NCBI GenBank assembly: GCA_963807865.1
Contig: CAWEDK010000034.1
Span: forward strand, 248,001-312,000
DNA length: 64,000 bases
Direction: 5' to 3'
DNA from: VAZQ01 sp963807865
GTDB taxonomy: Bacteria > Pseudomonadota > Alphaproteobacteria > Rhizobiales > Xanthobacteraceae
In this document: one piece after another, positions 38,773-47,872 of the stretch
How the letters are laid out: every line of letters begins with the position of its first letter
Numbering within the stretch: position 1 is the stretch's first letter
Position numbers and translations under genes: made by a program
Notes under the pieces: model-generated
What the model saw: the letters and a program-made list of their open reading frames with translations, nothing else
Database searches by the model: none
Told to the model about the DNA's origin: nothing

Positions 38773-40008
38773 ATGAGCGGACATTCGACCTACCAGCCGC
38801 AAAGCGCCTTCATGAAATGGATGGAGCGGCGGCTGCCGATCGCCAGCCTCGTCCATTCGTCGTTCATCGTATTCCCGACGCCGCGCAACCTGAACTACTG
38901 GTGGACCTTCGGCGGCATCCTGACGCTCATGCTCGGTGTTCAGATCATCACCGGCGTGGTGCTGGCGATGCACTACACGCCGCACGTCGACCTGGCGTTC
39001 AATTCCGTCGAAGGCATCATGCGCGACGTGAACTACGGCTGGCTGCTGCGCTACCTGCACGCCAACGGCGCCTCGATGTTCTTCCTCGCCGCCTATATTC
39101 ATATGTTCCGCGGCATGTACTACGGCTCCTACAAGGAGCCGCGCGAGGTGCTGTGGATCCTGGGCGTGATCCTGCTGCTGCTGATGATCATGACCGGCTT
39201 CATGGGTTACGTGCTGCCGTGGGGCCAGATGAGCTTCTGGGCCGCGACCGTCATCACCAACCTGTTCTCCGCCATTCCGATTGTCGGCGAATCGATCGTC
39301 ACCTGGCTGTGGGGCGGCTACGCGGTCGGCAACCCGACGCTCAACCGCTTCTACTCGCTGCACTACCTGTTGCCGTTCGTGATCGTGGGTGTCGTGGTGC
39401 TGCACGTCTGGGCGCTTCACACGGTCGGCCAGAACAATCCGACCGGCATCGAGCCGAAGACCGACAAGGACACCGTGCCGTTCACCCCCTATGCCACCAT
39501 CAAGGACGGCTTCTTCATGGTGGTGTACTGCATTCTGTTCGCCTGGTTCGTGTTCTACATCCCGAACTTCCTCGGCCATTCCGACAACTACATTCCGGCG
39601 AACCCCTCGGTGACGCCGATGCATATCGTGCCGGAGTGGTACTACCTGCCGTTCTACGCCATCCTGCGCGCGGTCCCCGACAAGCTGATGGGCGTCATCG
39701 CGCTCGGCGCCTCGATCGTGATCCTGGCGTTCCTGCCGTGGCTCGATACTTCGAAGGTGCGCTCGGCGCGCTACCGGCCGCTCTATCGGCAGTTCTTCTG
39801 GTTGTTCGTGATCGTCTGCATCGGGCTGGGCTGGCTCGGTTCGAAGCCGCCGGAAGGTTATTACGTCCTGTTCACGCGCATCTTCACGGTCTACTACTTC
39901 GCCTACTTCCTGATCATCTTGCCGATCCTGGGCTTTGTCGAGAAGACCAAGCCGCTGCCGAACTCGATTTCGGAATCGGTTCTGCCACCATCCGGCGCGA
40001 AGGCCTAG
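38773..40008 (+). CDS. petB: Ubiquinol-cytochrome c reductase, cytochrome b subunit
   Basis: 411 residues and eight membrane helices. The haem histidine pairs are in LRYLHANGASMFFLAAYIHM and YSLHYLLPFVIVGVVVLHVW. The quinol site motif PEWY appears in MHIVPEWYYLPFYAILRAVP. This is the mitochondrial-type full-length cytochrome b. It ends at TAG and is separate from cytochrome c1, whereas Bradyrhizobium and Rhodopseudomonas make a fused FbcH precursor. Confidence 0.97.
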   Translation: MSGHSTYQPQSAFMKWMERRLPIASLVHSSFIVFPTPRNLNYWWTFGGILTLMLGVQIITGVVLAMHYTPHVDLAFNSVEGIMRDVNYGWLLRYLHANGASMFFLAAYIHMFRGMYYGSYKEPREVLWILGVILLLLMIMTGFMGYVLPWGQMSFWAATVITNLFSAIPIVGESIVTWLWGGYAVGNPTLNRFYSLHYLLPFVIVGVVVLHVWALHTVGQNNPTGIEPKTDKDTVPFTPYATIKDGFFMVVYCILFAWFVFYIPNFLGHSDNYIPANPSVTPMHIVPEWYYLPFYAILRAVPDKLMGVIALGASIVILAFLPWLDTSKVRSARYRPLYRQFFWLFVIVCIGLGWLGSKPPEGYYVLFTRIFTVYYFAYFLIILPILGFVEKTKPLPNSISESVLPPSGAKA

Positions 40009-40019
40009 GAGCACACGCC

Positions 40020-40838
40020 ATGGCTTTCACGCGCGCAATACTCGCTCTCGCTGTCTCGCTCGCGGCGCTCGCCGGTCCGGCGTCCGCGCAGGATCACGGA
40101 CACGACTCGCCGATGCCGCCGGCGTACAAATGGTCGTTCGCCGGCCCGTTCGGCCAGTACGATCAGGGGCAGCTCCAGCGCGGTTTCAAGGTTTACCGCG
40201 AGGTCTGCCTGCAGTGTCACGGCATGGAGTTGCTTTCGTTCCGCAACCTGGCGGAGCCGGGTGGACCCGGCTTCACGACCGCGCAGGCGGCCGCGGTGGC
40301 GGCGGAGTACAAGTACAAGGAGGGCGTCGACGATCAGGGCAAGCCGATCGAGCGTGACGGCCGCCTGGCGGATCACTTCCCGCCGCCGCTCATCAAGTTT
40401 CCGGGCGCGACGCCGCCGGACATGTCGGTGATCGCCAAGGGGCGCGGCTACGAGCGCGGCTTCCCCCGCTGGGTCATCGACATGTTCACGCAGTATCAGG
40501 AGCACGGTGTCGACTACATCACCGCGCTGCTGACCGGATACGTAGATACGCCGCCGGCCGGGGTCACGTTGCCGCCAGGCACGTCCTACAACAAGTATTT
40601 CCCCGGCCACGTGATCCTGATGCCGCCGCCGCTGTCCGACAAGCGTGTCGACTACACCGACGGCGCGCCGATGACGGTCGAGCAGTACGCCAAGGACGTG
40701 TCGGCGTTCCTGATGTGGTCGGCGGAACCGCATCTTGTGGCCCGCAAGCGGCTCGGCTTGCAGGTGATGATCTTCCTGATCGTGTTCGCCGGCCTGCTTT
40801 ATTTTACCAAGAAGAAGGTCTGGAGCGCCGTTCATTGA
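40020..40838 (+). CDS. petC: Ubiquinol-cytochrome c reductase, cytochrome c1
   Basis: 272 residues from ATG 40020 with AGGAG eight bases before. Signal peptide MAFTRAILALAVSLAALAGP, then the haem-binding CLQCH in VYREVCLQCHGMELLSFRNL. The C-terminal anchor is LQVMIFLIVFAGLLYFTKKK. The gene follows petB by eleven bases and has its own ribosome site, supporting translation as a separate protein. A GC-rich palindrome 22 bases downstream may act as transcript end. Confidence 0.97.
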   Translation: MAFTRAILALAVSLAALAGPASAQDHGHDSPMPPAYKWSFAGPFGQYDQGQLQRGFKVYREVCLQCHGMELLSFRNLAEPGGPGFTTAQAAAVAAEYKYKEGVDDQGKPIERDGRLADHFPPPLIKFPGATPPDMSVIAKGRGYERGFPRWVIDMFTQYQEHGVDYITALLTGYVDTPPAGVTLPPGTSYNKYFPGHVILMPPPLSDKRVDYTDGAPMTVEQYAKDVSAFLMWSAEPHLVARKRLGLQVMIFLIVFAGLLYFTKKKVWSAVH

Positions 40839-40860
40839 CGGCGAGGCATTGATTGTCTTT

Positions 40861-40947
40861 CGTCATGGCCGGGCTTGTCCCGGCCATCCACATTTTGTCT
40901 GCCCAAAAACAAAGGCGTGGACGCCCGGCACAAGGCCGGGCATGACG
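40861..40947. repeat. Palindromic repeat (CGTCATGGCCGGGCTTG...CCGGGCATGACG type)
   Basis: Outer arms CGTCATGGCCGGGCTTG and CAAGGCCGGGCATGACG, inner arms CCATCCAC and GTGGACG, loop CCCAAAAACAAAG. A widespread intergenic repeat in Hyphomicrobiales. It lies between the convergent petC and ubiD-like genes and may serve both as a transcript terminus. Confidence 0.88.
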
Positions 40948-40963
40948 ATGATCGCTTGTCGGC

Positions 40964-42370
40964 TTACAGATCGAGCCGCGCCCGGATCGCGTCCGCATCG
41001 GTGGACAGCCGCTGATCGTCGATCGTGATCTGCTCGAACACGCAGCGGGCAAACCGCGCCTTCTCGGCGAATGGCACGGTGGCGTCGATGCCGAGCTTGG
41101 CGCGGATGCCGTTCTGACCGGCGCGAATGTATTCGTGCCCGCGCGCCGCCGGCATCACGATCAGGTCGCGCGAAGCCTCCATGCGGGTGGCGAGCGCATA
41201 TTCGACGTCGTGCGGATCGCGGATGTCGATGTCGTCGTCCACCACGATGACGAGGTCGAGGTCCTTGAGCGCGCCGAACGCCGCGAAGATCGCGTTCCGC
41301 TGCAGGCCATCGTGCTGCGGCGTCGCCTTCTTCACCTGCACCACGGCGTGGAAACGATGCAGCCCGCCGGCGGTCATTTCGGCGTCGGTGACGATCGGCA
41401 CGGCCGACTGCAGCACCTTGAGCAGGCTTGCCTCCAGTACGTATTTGCGCAGCATGATGGTCTCGCGGCCGTAGCCGTTGATCGCGTGATAGATCGGCTT
41501 TTCGCGATGGGTCACGGCCGTGACCTCGAACACCGGCGCGGCATCGGCGGGCGACAGGTAGCCGACGAACTCGCCGAACGGGCCTTCGGTTACGGTCTCG
41601 CCGGCGAGCATGCGGCCCTCCAGCACGATCTCGCTTTCGGCCGGCACGATCAGGTCCTGCGAGACGGCTTTCACCACTGGCAGCGGCCGGCCGCACAGCC
41701 CGCCCGCAACCGCCAGTTCATCGGCATGCTCGGGCATCTGCGAGCCCATGGTGGCGGCGGTGTAGTGCAATGCGAGGTCGGAGCCGATGCAGACCGCGAT
41801 CGGCAAATCCTCGCCCTTCTGCTTGGCGCGCTCGAAGGCGAGCCGCAGGTGCCGGCCGAAGTCGAGCTTCACGCCGGTGCGGCCGGGACCGGTGATCTGC
41901 AACCGGTGATAGGAGGCGTTGTAGGTGCCGGTGTCGGGATCGCGCACGATGACGATGCCGGCGGTGATGAAGCGCCCGGCGTCGTCCGCCGTATGGTGCA
42001 GCGCCGGCAGCATGCGGGCGAGGTCGATGTCCTGGGTGTGGACGTGCTGCTGCACCGGCGCGCGCTCCACCAGCACCGGCGGCTGCGGCGCGCCGAGCGC
42101 GCGGCCGACGAACTCGCGGATGCCGCGGAAGTCGGTGCCGAACGCCGCTTCGCAATTGGGCTGGCAGGAGAGCAGATTCCCGACCACCGGCATGTCGTAA
42201 CCGTCCACCTGGCTGAACAGCAGCGCCGGGCCGCCGTCGAGCTTCTTCATGATGGCGGCGACCTCGAGATGCGGATTGACCGGCGCCGTGTAGGCCGCGA
42301 GACGGCCTTGTTCGGCCATGCGATCGAGCGCCGAACGGAAGCGGGTATCGAGGACGCCGGAATTCGACAT
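40964..42370 (-). CDS. UbiD-family (prenylated-FMN-dependent) decarboxylase
   Basis: 468 residues. Hallmarks are ASYHRLQITGPGRTG (the flavin/metal loop), LAGETVTEGPFGEFVGYLSP containing the E of the catalytic E-R-E set, and GRETIMLRKYVLEASLLKVL. UbiD enzymes reversibly decarboxylate unsaturated or aromatic acids with prenylated FMN made by UbiX; no ubiX is adjacent. The sequence is not obviously the ubiquinone enzyme, so a role in aromatic or cinnamic-type acid metabolism is an inference supported by other aromatic-acid genes in the window. Confidence 0.9.
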   Translation of the reverse strand: MSNSGVLDTRFRSALDRMAEQGRLAAYTAPVNPHLEVAAIMKKLDGGPALLFSQVDGYDMPVVGNLLSCQPNCEAAFGTDFRGIREFVGRALGAPQPPVLVERAPVQQHVHTQDIDLARMLPALHHTADDAGRFITAGIVIVRDPDTGTYNASYHRLQITGPGRTGVKLDFGRHLRLAFERAKQKGEDLPIAVCIGSDLALHYTAATMGSQMPEHADELAVAGGLCGRPLPVVKAVSQDLIVPAESEIVLEGRMLAGETVTEGPFGEFVGYLSPADAAPVFEVTAVTHREKPIYHAINGYGRETIMLRKYVLEASLLKVLQSAVPIVTDAEMTAGGLHRFHAVVQVKKATPQHDGLQRNAIFAAFGALKDLDLVIVVDDDIDIRDPHDVEYALATRMEASRDLIVMPAARGHEYIRAGQNGIRAKLGIDATVPFAEKARFARCVFEQITIDDQRLSTDADAIRARLDL

Positions 42371-42452
42371 TGGACTCTCTCTTCTCCGAACTGCGATTGC
42401 AAACTAGCGTGAAGCATGACAATGGCAAGGCCGACCCAATGCGAGGAAGTTC

Positions 42453-43337
42453 ATGACCAAAGCGGTGCTCGGCATCATCGGCGGCTCCGGCATCTACGAC
42501 CTGCCTGGACTGGAGAAGGTGAAGCAAAAGCGCATCAAGAGCCCGTGGGGCGAGCCGTCGGCCGCGCTACGCATCGGCGAGATCGGAGGCCTGCCGGTGG
42601 TGTTCCTGTCGCGTCACGATAAGGGCCATCGGCTGTCGCCGTCGGACATCAACTATCGCGCCAACATCGACGTGCTCAAGCGTGCCGGCGTGACCGATCT
42701 GGTCTCGCTCTCGGCCTGCGGCTCGTTCAAGCAGGAGCTGCCGCCCGGCAGGTTCGTGCTGGTCGACCAGTTCGTCGACCGGACCCACAAGCGCGAGAGC
42801 TCGTTCTTTGGCAAAGGCTGCGTCGCGCATGTTTCGATGGCGCATCCGGTGTCGCCGCGGTTGCAGGACCGCATCGCTGCCGCCGCCGGTCTCGAGAACA
42901 TCGAGATCGCGCGCGGCGGTACTTATGTCTGCATGGAGGGGCCGCAGTTCTCCAGTTATGCCGAAAGCATGACCTACAAGGGGCTCGGCTATTCGGTGAT
43001 CGGCATGACCAACATGCCGGAGGCAAAGCTCGCGCGCGAGGCCGAGCTTTGCTACGCCACGGTCGCGATGGTGACGGACTTCGACTGCTGGCATCCCGAT
43101 CATGACGCGGTGACGGTACAGGACATCGTCAGGGTACTGGTGGACAACGCCGACAAGGCGAAGAAACTGGTCGCGCGGCTGGCGAAGGATTTCCCGCGCG
43201 AGCACGAGCCGTGCCCGATCGGCTCCGACCGTGCGCTCGACACCGCGCTGATCACCGCGCCCGAGGCGCGCGACAAGCGGCTCCTCAAGAAGCTCGAAGC
43301 GGTGGCGGGCCGGGTTCTGAAGCCGCCGCGGAAGTAG
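42453..43337 (+). CDS. mtnP: S-methyl-5'-thioadenosine phosphorylase
   Basis: 294 residues. Begins MTKAVLGIIGGSGIYDLPGL with the phosphate-binding GGSGIY; SRHDKGHRLSPSDINYRANI and GGTYVCMEGPQFSSYAESMT (purine site) follow, with FDCWHPDHDAVTVQDIVRV near the end. It cleaves methylthioadenosine to adenine and methylthioribose-1-phosphate. The adenine could be salvaged by the apt product encoded 1.5 kb downstream, a sensible functional neighbour. Confidence 0.96.
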   Translation: MTKAVLGIIGGSGIYDLPGLEKVKQKRIKSPWGEPSAALRIGEIGGLPVVFLSRHDKGHRLSPSDINYRANIDVLKRAGVTDLVSLSACGSFKQELPPGRFVLVDQFVDRTHKRESSFFGKGCVAHVSMAHPVSPRLQDRIAAAAGLENIEIARGGTYVCMEGPQFSSYAESMTYKGLGYSVIGMTNMPEAKLAREAELCYATVAMVTDFDCWHPDHDAVTVQDIVRVLVDNADKAKKLVARLAKDFPREHEPCPIGSDRALDTALITAPEARDKRLLKKLEAVAGRVLKPPRK

Positions 43338-43370
43338 TAGTTGTAGCGGAGTTGAGGGCCGTTGTTATTG

Positions 43371-43512
43371 TGCCCTCTCCCCTTGCGGGAGAGGGCAGCC
43401 GCAGCGGTTCAACAATAATGAATGGGTGAGGGGTCAGTCTCGCCACGCCCCCTCACCCATCTGAATATCTGACATGTTAATGTAGCCCTCTCCCGCAAGG
43501 GGAGAGGGCGCA
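43371..43512. repeat. Double palindrome (CCCTCTCCCCTTGCGGGAGAGGG type)
   Basis: Each end is itself a hairpin (CCCTCTCC / GGAGAGGG). The two ends are also inverted copies of each other (TGCCCTCTCCCCTTGCGG and CCGCAAGGGGAGAGGGC), and TGGGTGAGGGG pairs with CCCCTCACCCA in the centre. A part of the same repeat occurs at 62691-62719. Confidence 0.88.
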
Positions 43513-43596
43513 GTAACGATGACCGCGACCGCGCCAGTGTTGTGAACTGTATTTCCGACGCAGCAGGCCTTCGGCGCCCCCCGAATGACGGACCAT

Positions 43597-44556
43597 CTAC
43601 CCCAGCCGCTTGGCAATCTCGCGCGCCGCCATCGTGCCGGAGGCGATCGCAGTAGCGACGCACGGGTGCGCCGCGTGGGCGACGTCGCCGATCGCGAAGA
43701 TGCCGGGACAGGACGTCTCCATGTTGCCGTCGACCACGAGGTGGCCATCGCCATCCTGGTGGAGTGCGAGTTCGGCCAGCCAGGGCTCATGCGTGTTCGG
43801 CCGGTAGCCGAACAACAGCACGATGCGGTCGGCCTCGAAGGCGGCGCCGTCGTCGAGGCGCAGTCCGATCCGTCGGTCGGTATCGGCCAGCGACTCCACG
43901 GTCCGGCCCGCGATCACCGCGGCGCGGCCGTTGCGAATGTGCGTCTCGATCTGCGCGACCAGGCGAGGTTGCGCTTGCGGCGCCTTGGCGCGCATGACGA
44001 TTGTCACCCGGACGCCCCGCCGAAGCAGGATGTGGGCGACATCGAACGCGTTGTCGCCGCCGCCGACAAGCGCGACATGAGTTCCCGGCTGCGGTGGCGA
44101 CTCGCCAATCGCGACCGGGCCGACATCGACGAGGCCCTGCCGAGCCAGGCGCCGCGCGTTCGGCACGCGGTCGAGCCAGTCCTCACCGCGGAACTCGGTC
44201 CCGGTCCCGATCACCAGCGCCCGGCAGGAGAGCGAGTGCGGGACCTCGTCCCCCGCAATGTCGAGCGCGAACTCGCCACCGGCCGCACGCAGAATCCGCT
44301 GCGGGGCAGCATTGAACCAGACCTCGATGCAGGCCTGCCCGATATGGCGCGCGAACGCCTCGGCGGCCTCGCGCGCGGTGGCGCCCGGCCAGCCCAGCAG
44401 CCACGGGTTGGGATAGGGGTTGCGCTCTGCCATGCCGCCGAGCACGGCAGCCTGCTCGATAACGATAGGATGGAGGCCGTAGTTCTTGAGCCACAGAGCG
44501 CACGACATGCCTGCGGGTCCGCCGCCGATGACCGGCACGATGGATGCTGGAGGCAT
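43597..44556 (-). CDS. FAD/NAD(P)-dependent oxidoreductase (thioredoxin reductase-like)
   Basis: 319 residues from ATG 44556 (an ATG 24 codons upstream would run through palindrome C1 and is rejected). FAD-binding GGGPAGMSCA is near the N-terminus; the NAD(P) site is HVALVGGGDNAFD; the second FAD motif is CPGIFAIGDVAHAAHP. There is no CxxC redox pair, so it is not a thioredoxin reductase itself but like ferredoxin/flavodoxin-NADP reductases or orphan two-dinucleotide-binding flavoproteins. Partner unknown. Confidence 0.88.
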   Translation of the reverse strand: MPPASIVPVIGGGPAGMSCALWLKNYGLHPIVIEQAAVLGGMAERNPYPNPWLLGWPGATAREAAEAFARHIGQACIEVWFNAAPQRILRAAGGEFALDIAGDEVPHSLSCRALVIGTGTEFRGEDWLDRVPNARRLARQGLVDVGPVAIGESPPQPGTHVALVGGGDNAFDVAHILLRRGVRVTIVMRAKAPQAQPRLVAQIETHIRNGRAAVIAGRTVESLADTDRRIGLRLDDGAAFEADRIVLLFGYRPNTHEPWLAELALHQDGDGHLVVDGNMETSCPGIFAIGDVAHAAHPCVATAIASGTMAAREIAKRLG

Positions 44557-44588
44557 GTCAGGCGTTCCACCAAATGAGCATGGTCCGG

Positions 44589-44755
44589 CTAGTGGAGTGG
44601 ATTTGACATTCGCTAGCCACCTAGCCACAGGCTCGCAAAGCGAATGTCAAATCCAAACTCCACTAGAAACATAAATCTGCTAGTGGTCCTTTAATTCCAA
44701 CATTCGCAAAGGTGCTTGCTGAAGCGGGGTGCGAATGTTGGAATTGGACCACTAG
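44589..44755. repeat. CTAG-ended paired palindrome, subtype C+D, copy 1
   Basis: C1 is 44589-44666 (arms GGATTTGACATTCGC / GCGAATGTCAAATCC) and D1 is 44680-44755 (arms AATTCCAACATTCGCA / TGCGAATGTTGGAATT), both bounded by CTAG and separated by 13 bases. It fills the divergent gap between the flavoprotein gene (start 33 bases away) and apt. The same pair is present, inverted as a unit, at 51584-51733. Confidence 0.92.
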
Positions 44756-44849
44756 CGAGGGCGGTTGCGCGGCGCAGCATGGTTCGCCACAGTGCGCCAG
44801 CTTGTAAGCGCCGTCCGTCCTGTTTCACGCGAGAGCCCCAAGAACGCCC

Positions 44850-45398
44850 ATGATCACCCCGTCATTCGAACACGATCTCAAGGCTTCGATCCGCACCATA
44901 CCGGACTATCCCAAGCCCGGGATCATGTTCCGCGACATCACCACGCTGCTCGGCAATGCGCGGGCGTTCCGCCGCGCCGTCGACGAACTGGTGCAGCCCT
45001 GGGCCGGCATGAAGATCGCCAAGGTCGCCGGCATCGAGGCGCGCGGCTTTATCCTGGGTGGCGCGGTGGCGCATCAGGTGTCGGCCGGCTTCGTGCCGAT
45101 CCGCAAAAAGGGCAAGCTGCCGCACAAGCGGGTGACGATCGCGTATTCCTTGGAGTACGGGCTCGACGAGATGGAGATGCACGAGGACGCGGTCGAGAAG
45201 GGCGATCGCGTGATCCTGGTCGACGATCTCATCGCTACCGGCGGGACCGCCGAAGGTGCGGTGAAGCTGCTGCGCCAATTGGGCGCGGACATCCTTGCCG
45301 CCTGCTTCATCATCGATCTGCCGGACCTCGGCGGCGCCGCCAAGCTGCGTGCGCTCGACGTGCCGGTGCGGACGCTCATCACCTTCGACGGGCATTAG
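44850..45398 (+). CDS. apt: Adenine phosphoribosyltransferase
   Basis: 182 residues. DYPKPGIMFRDITTLLGNAR is the family's N-terminal block and VILVDDLIATGGTAEGAVKL the PRPP-binding loop. It makes AMP from adenine and PRPP, completing salvage of the adenine released by MtnP. Slightly longer than the usual 170-180 residues but otherwise ordinary. Palindrome D1 ends 94 bases before its start, inside the probable promoter region. Confidence 0.97.
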   Translation: MITPSFEHDLKASIRTIPDYPKPGIMFRDITTLLGNARAFRRAVDELVQPWAGMKIAKVAGIEARGFILGGAVAHQVSAGFVPIRKKGKLPHKRVTIAYSLEYGLDEMEMHEDAVEKGDRVILVDDLIATGGTAEGAVKLLRQLGADILAACFIIDLPDLGGAAKLRALDVPVRTLITFDGH

Positions 45399-45544
45399 CA
45401 GCCGCCTGTTATCCTCACGCATCGCGACGCGACCTCCGGTTGTTTCCGCGCACTGCGCTGACGCTGTCTTGCGGGCATGCGGATGAAGGCCGCATAGTGC
45501 GCCGACCAATCGGGGGCAACCCGAAGGAAAGCTGGGGAGGATTC

Positions 45545-46507
45545 ATGTCGCCGATCCGCACGGTATCGGTTGCCGCGCTCTGCGCACTCTTGGCTACGCC
45601 GCTGGCGGCGCAAGACTATCCCAATAAACCGGTCCGTATCGTCGTCGGCTTCGCGGTGGGCTCGACGTCCGACCTGCTGGCGCGCGTCATTGGGCAGAAG
45701 CTCGGCACGATGCTCAACCAGCCGTTCATCGTGGAAGTGAGGCCCGGGGCCGGCAGCAACGTCGCCGCGCAGTCGGTCGTGCGTTCGCCCAAGGACGGCT
45801 ACACGCTGCTGATCGCGACATCGTCCAGTACGATCCGGAGCGCCGGGCAGGCGAGCTTCAGCTTCGATTTCGGCACGGACCTGGCGCCGATTACGCTGAT
45901 CGCCAATGTACCCTTCGTGCTGGCCGCGAATCCTGGGCTCGGCGTCAAGACCGTCAAGGATTTCATCGCGCTCGCCAAGGCAAAGCCCGAAGCCATGACG
46001 CTGGGGGCGACCGCGGTGGGGACGACGGCCTACCTGGCATCGCAGCTCTTCAATCAGCGCGCCGGCCTCAACCTGGTGATCGCACCCTATCCGAGCTCTG
46101 CGCAGGCGACGACCGATCTCATTACCGGCCGCATTTCGGCGATGTTCGCTTCGGTGCCGAACGTCCTGCAGTTGATCGAGGAGGGCAAGCTGACCGCCCT
46201 GGCGGTCGGGCAGGAGCGGCGGTCGGCGATGATTCCGAACGTGCCCACGATCGACGAGGCGGGCCTGCCGGGCGTCGATGCCAGTATCTGGATCGGCCTT
46301 CTTGCGCCGGCGGGGACGCCGCCCGAGATCGTCGCGCTGCTATCGAAGTCGGTGAACGAGGCGCTGCGGTCCGACGACGTGCTGAGCCAGATTCGATCTC
46401 AGGGCATGGAGCCGCTGGGCGGAACTTCGGACGAATTCGCGCAACGCATCAAGTTCGATACCGCCCGCTGGGATGCGATCATGAAGGCATCCGGGCTGCA
46501 GAAGTAG
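45545..46507 (+). CDS. Bug-family (tripartite tricarboxylate transporter) solute receptor
   Basis: 320 residues from ATG 45545 with GGGGAGG six bases before. The signal peptide ends at LAAQ. Family blocks are YPNKPVRIVVGFAVGSTSDL, NQPFIVEVRPGAGSNVAAQS, APITLIANVPFVLAANPGLG and GLLAPAGTPPEIVALLSKSV. Bug receptors bind carboxylic acids in the periplasm for TctAB permeases, but most, as here, are orphans without tctA/tctB beside them. Confidence 0.93.
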   Translation: MSPIRTVSVAALCALLATPLAAQDYPNKPVRIVVGFAVGSTSDLLARVIGQKLGTMLNQPFIVEVRPGAGSNVAAQSVVRSPKDGYTLLIATSSSTIRSAGQASFSFDFGTDLAPITLIANVPFVLAANPGLGVKTVKDFIALAKAKPEAMTLGATAVGTTAYLASQLFNQRAGLNLVIAPYPSSAQATTDLITGRISAMFASVPNVLQLIEEGKLTALAVGQERRSAMIPNVPTIDEAGLPGVDASIWIGLLAPAGTPPEIVALLSKSVNEALRSDDVLSQIRSQGMEPLGGTSDEFAQRIKFDTARWDAIMKASGLQK

Positions 46508-46632
46508 CCGTTCGCGCCAAGAACGGACAAGCGAAAGCAATCGAGCGAAAGCACACGCGTCGGCGTGCGGCTATCTCTGTGCGCAAGCGGTGGCACACGA
46601 AGTGGTCCACCCGAAGCACCCGGAGAAATGTC

Positions 46633-46893
46633 ATGCAGCACACACGTTCTCTCATGTTCGCCACGGTCCTGTTCGCAGGCATGGCGTACCTGTTCACCGT
46701 GCCAGGCTCGAGCAGCGCCATGGCGCAGCAGCCGCAATGCTGGGACCAGTCGACCAATCGACTGCGCGACATGATCCCTGGCTCCATTACGGGCGACGGC
46801 CATGGCGCTGACACGGGCGATCGTCGGTCGCGAGACCGGACGGTGCACAGAGACGATTCGTCAGGCCGGGTTCTCGGCTTCCAGGTCTGCTGA
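46633..46893 (+). CDS. Small exported protein, unrecognised
   Basis: 86 residues from ATG 46633 with GGAGAAA seven bases before. Residues 1-31 look like a signal peptide (LMFATVLFAGMAYLFTVPGS ... SAMAQ). The mature part has CWDQSTNRLRDMIPGSITGD, then a charged stretch rich in D and R. No family recognised; a possible C-terminal frameshift cannot be excluded because the last 30 residues are of low complexity. Confidence 0.55.
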   Translation: MQHTRSLMFATVLFAGMAYLFTVPGSSSAMAQQPQCWDQSTNRLRDMIPGSITGDGHGADTGDRRSRDRTVHRDDSSGRVLGFQVC

Positions 46894-46948
46894 CAAGCTT
46901 CTCCTGCGAGCCGCTGCTCCGCTGAGCCGCTGAGCGGTGCCGTCAGCG

Positions 46949-47728
46949 TCAGTCGACGAAGTCCCGGATGCTGGCGGCGGTATCGATCATCGGCTGCTGG
47001 CTGACATCGATGAAGCCCGCGCCCGGCCGGTCGAGATCCACGATCAGCATGATGACGGCGGACACGAGTAGTCCCATCACGAAGACCGGCATCCGCGCGC
47101 GGCGTTCGTCGAGGCCGCTGGCATAACCGGCAAACGCACCAGCAATCGTGGCGACGGCGAAAAGCGCCAGCATCACGGTGTTGGGTACGCGATTTCGCAG
47201 GATTGCGAGGCGTTTCGCCTGATTATCGATCATCTCGTTGAGAGTCTGGATAAAGAGCCCGGTGGGCACCACGCTGGTGTCCTTTGCGGCAATTGCCTTG
47301 GTCTGTTGCCAAAGCGCCTCCTGCAACCGATTCGACTGGTCGACCACGGCCATCAGGTCTGCCCGGGACGCAGTATGTCGTGTGACGTCAAGACGGATCG
47401 TGACGTATTCCTTCAACAGCCTCAGCACTTCGGCCCGGTGCGGCTCCGGCAGCAAGCGGGCGCGTAGCGCCGTCGTGCCGATGGCGTTCGCCTCGTTCAG
47501 GATCGCGTCACGTCGCGCCTCGAAGCGGGACAAGGCCATCGCAAAGGTGAAGGCGATCATCAGCGCCAGCAAACCGAGCACGGCGCTTTCCAGCGTCGTA
47601 ACATTGCTGCTGCCCCGTCCACCCGCCCGCTCGCCAAGCCGGTATCCGATCTCGATGGCGATCCAGATCGCGGCGAGGCCAACCAGAAAAATCGCTGCAA
47701 GCGAGTACTCGTAGAGGTCGGTCACCAT
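46949..47728 (-). CDS. DUF4239 (bestrophin-like) membrane protein
   Basis: 259 residues with four membrane segments: two at the N-terminus (AAIFLVGLAAIWIAIEIGY; AVLGLLALMIAFTFAMALS) and two near the C-terminus (VMLALFAVATIAGAFAGYAS; VFVMGLLVSAVIMLIVDLDR). The central soluble part includes FEARRDAILNEANAIGTTAL, the DUF4239 signature after the second helix. The family is distantly like bestrophin channels; no function is proven. Confidence 0.85.
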   Translation of the reverse strand: MVTDLYEYSLAAIFLVGLAAIWIAIEIGYRLGERAGGRGSSNVTTLESAVLGLLALMIAFTFAMALSRFEARRDAILNEANAIGTTALRARLLPEPHRAEVLRLLKEYVTIRLDVTRHTASRADLMAVVDQSNRLQEALWQQTKAIAAKDTSVVPTGLFIQTLNEMIDNQAKRLAILRNRVPNTVMLALFAVATIAGAFAGYASGLDERRARMPVFVMGLLVSAVIMLIVDLDRPGAGFIDVSQQPMIDTAASIRDFVD

Positions 47729-47872
47729 GCGTTCCGATCACTAGCTCTGCCAGGGCCGGCCGGAGTTTGCCAATACCCTCGGCGCAACGTCCCCAAAGTC
47801 GCGCATGAATTCAAGACCCCGGACCGGCGGCGGCTTGCATTTTCGCATGCAACAGGTCTGCCCTTGACTGGC

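Noticed and set aside
38695..40014. Long minus-strand frame of 439 codons opposite petB
   Set aside because: Its composition (His, Arg, Asp and Gln rich) is the usual antisense shadow of a GC-rich gene; cytochrome b on the plus strand is certain.
41135..42412. Long plus-strand frame of 425 codons opposite the UbiD-like gene
   Set aside because: Antisense shadow; no recognisable protein and UbiD motifs are unambiguous on the minus strand.
44765..46507. A 580-codon frame covering apt and the Bug receptor
   Set aside because: Its first half is out of frame over the clear apt gene; only the part from ATG 45545, with signal peptide and ribosome site, is real.
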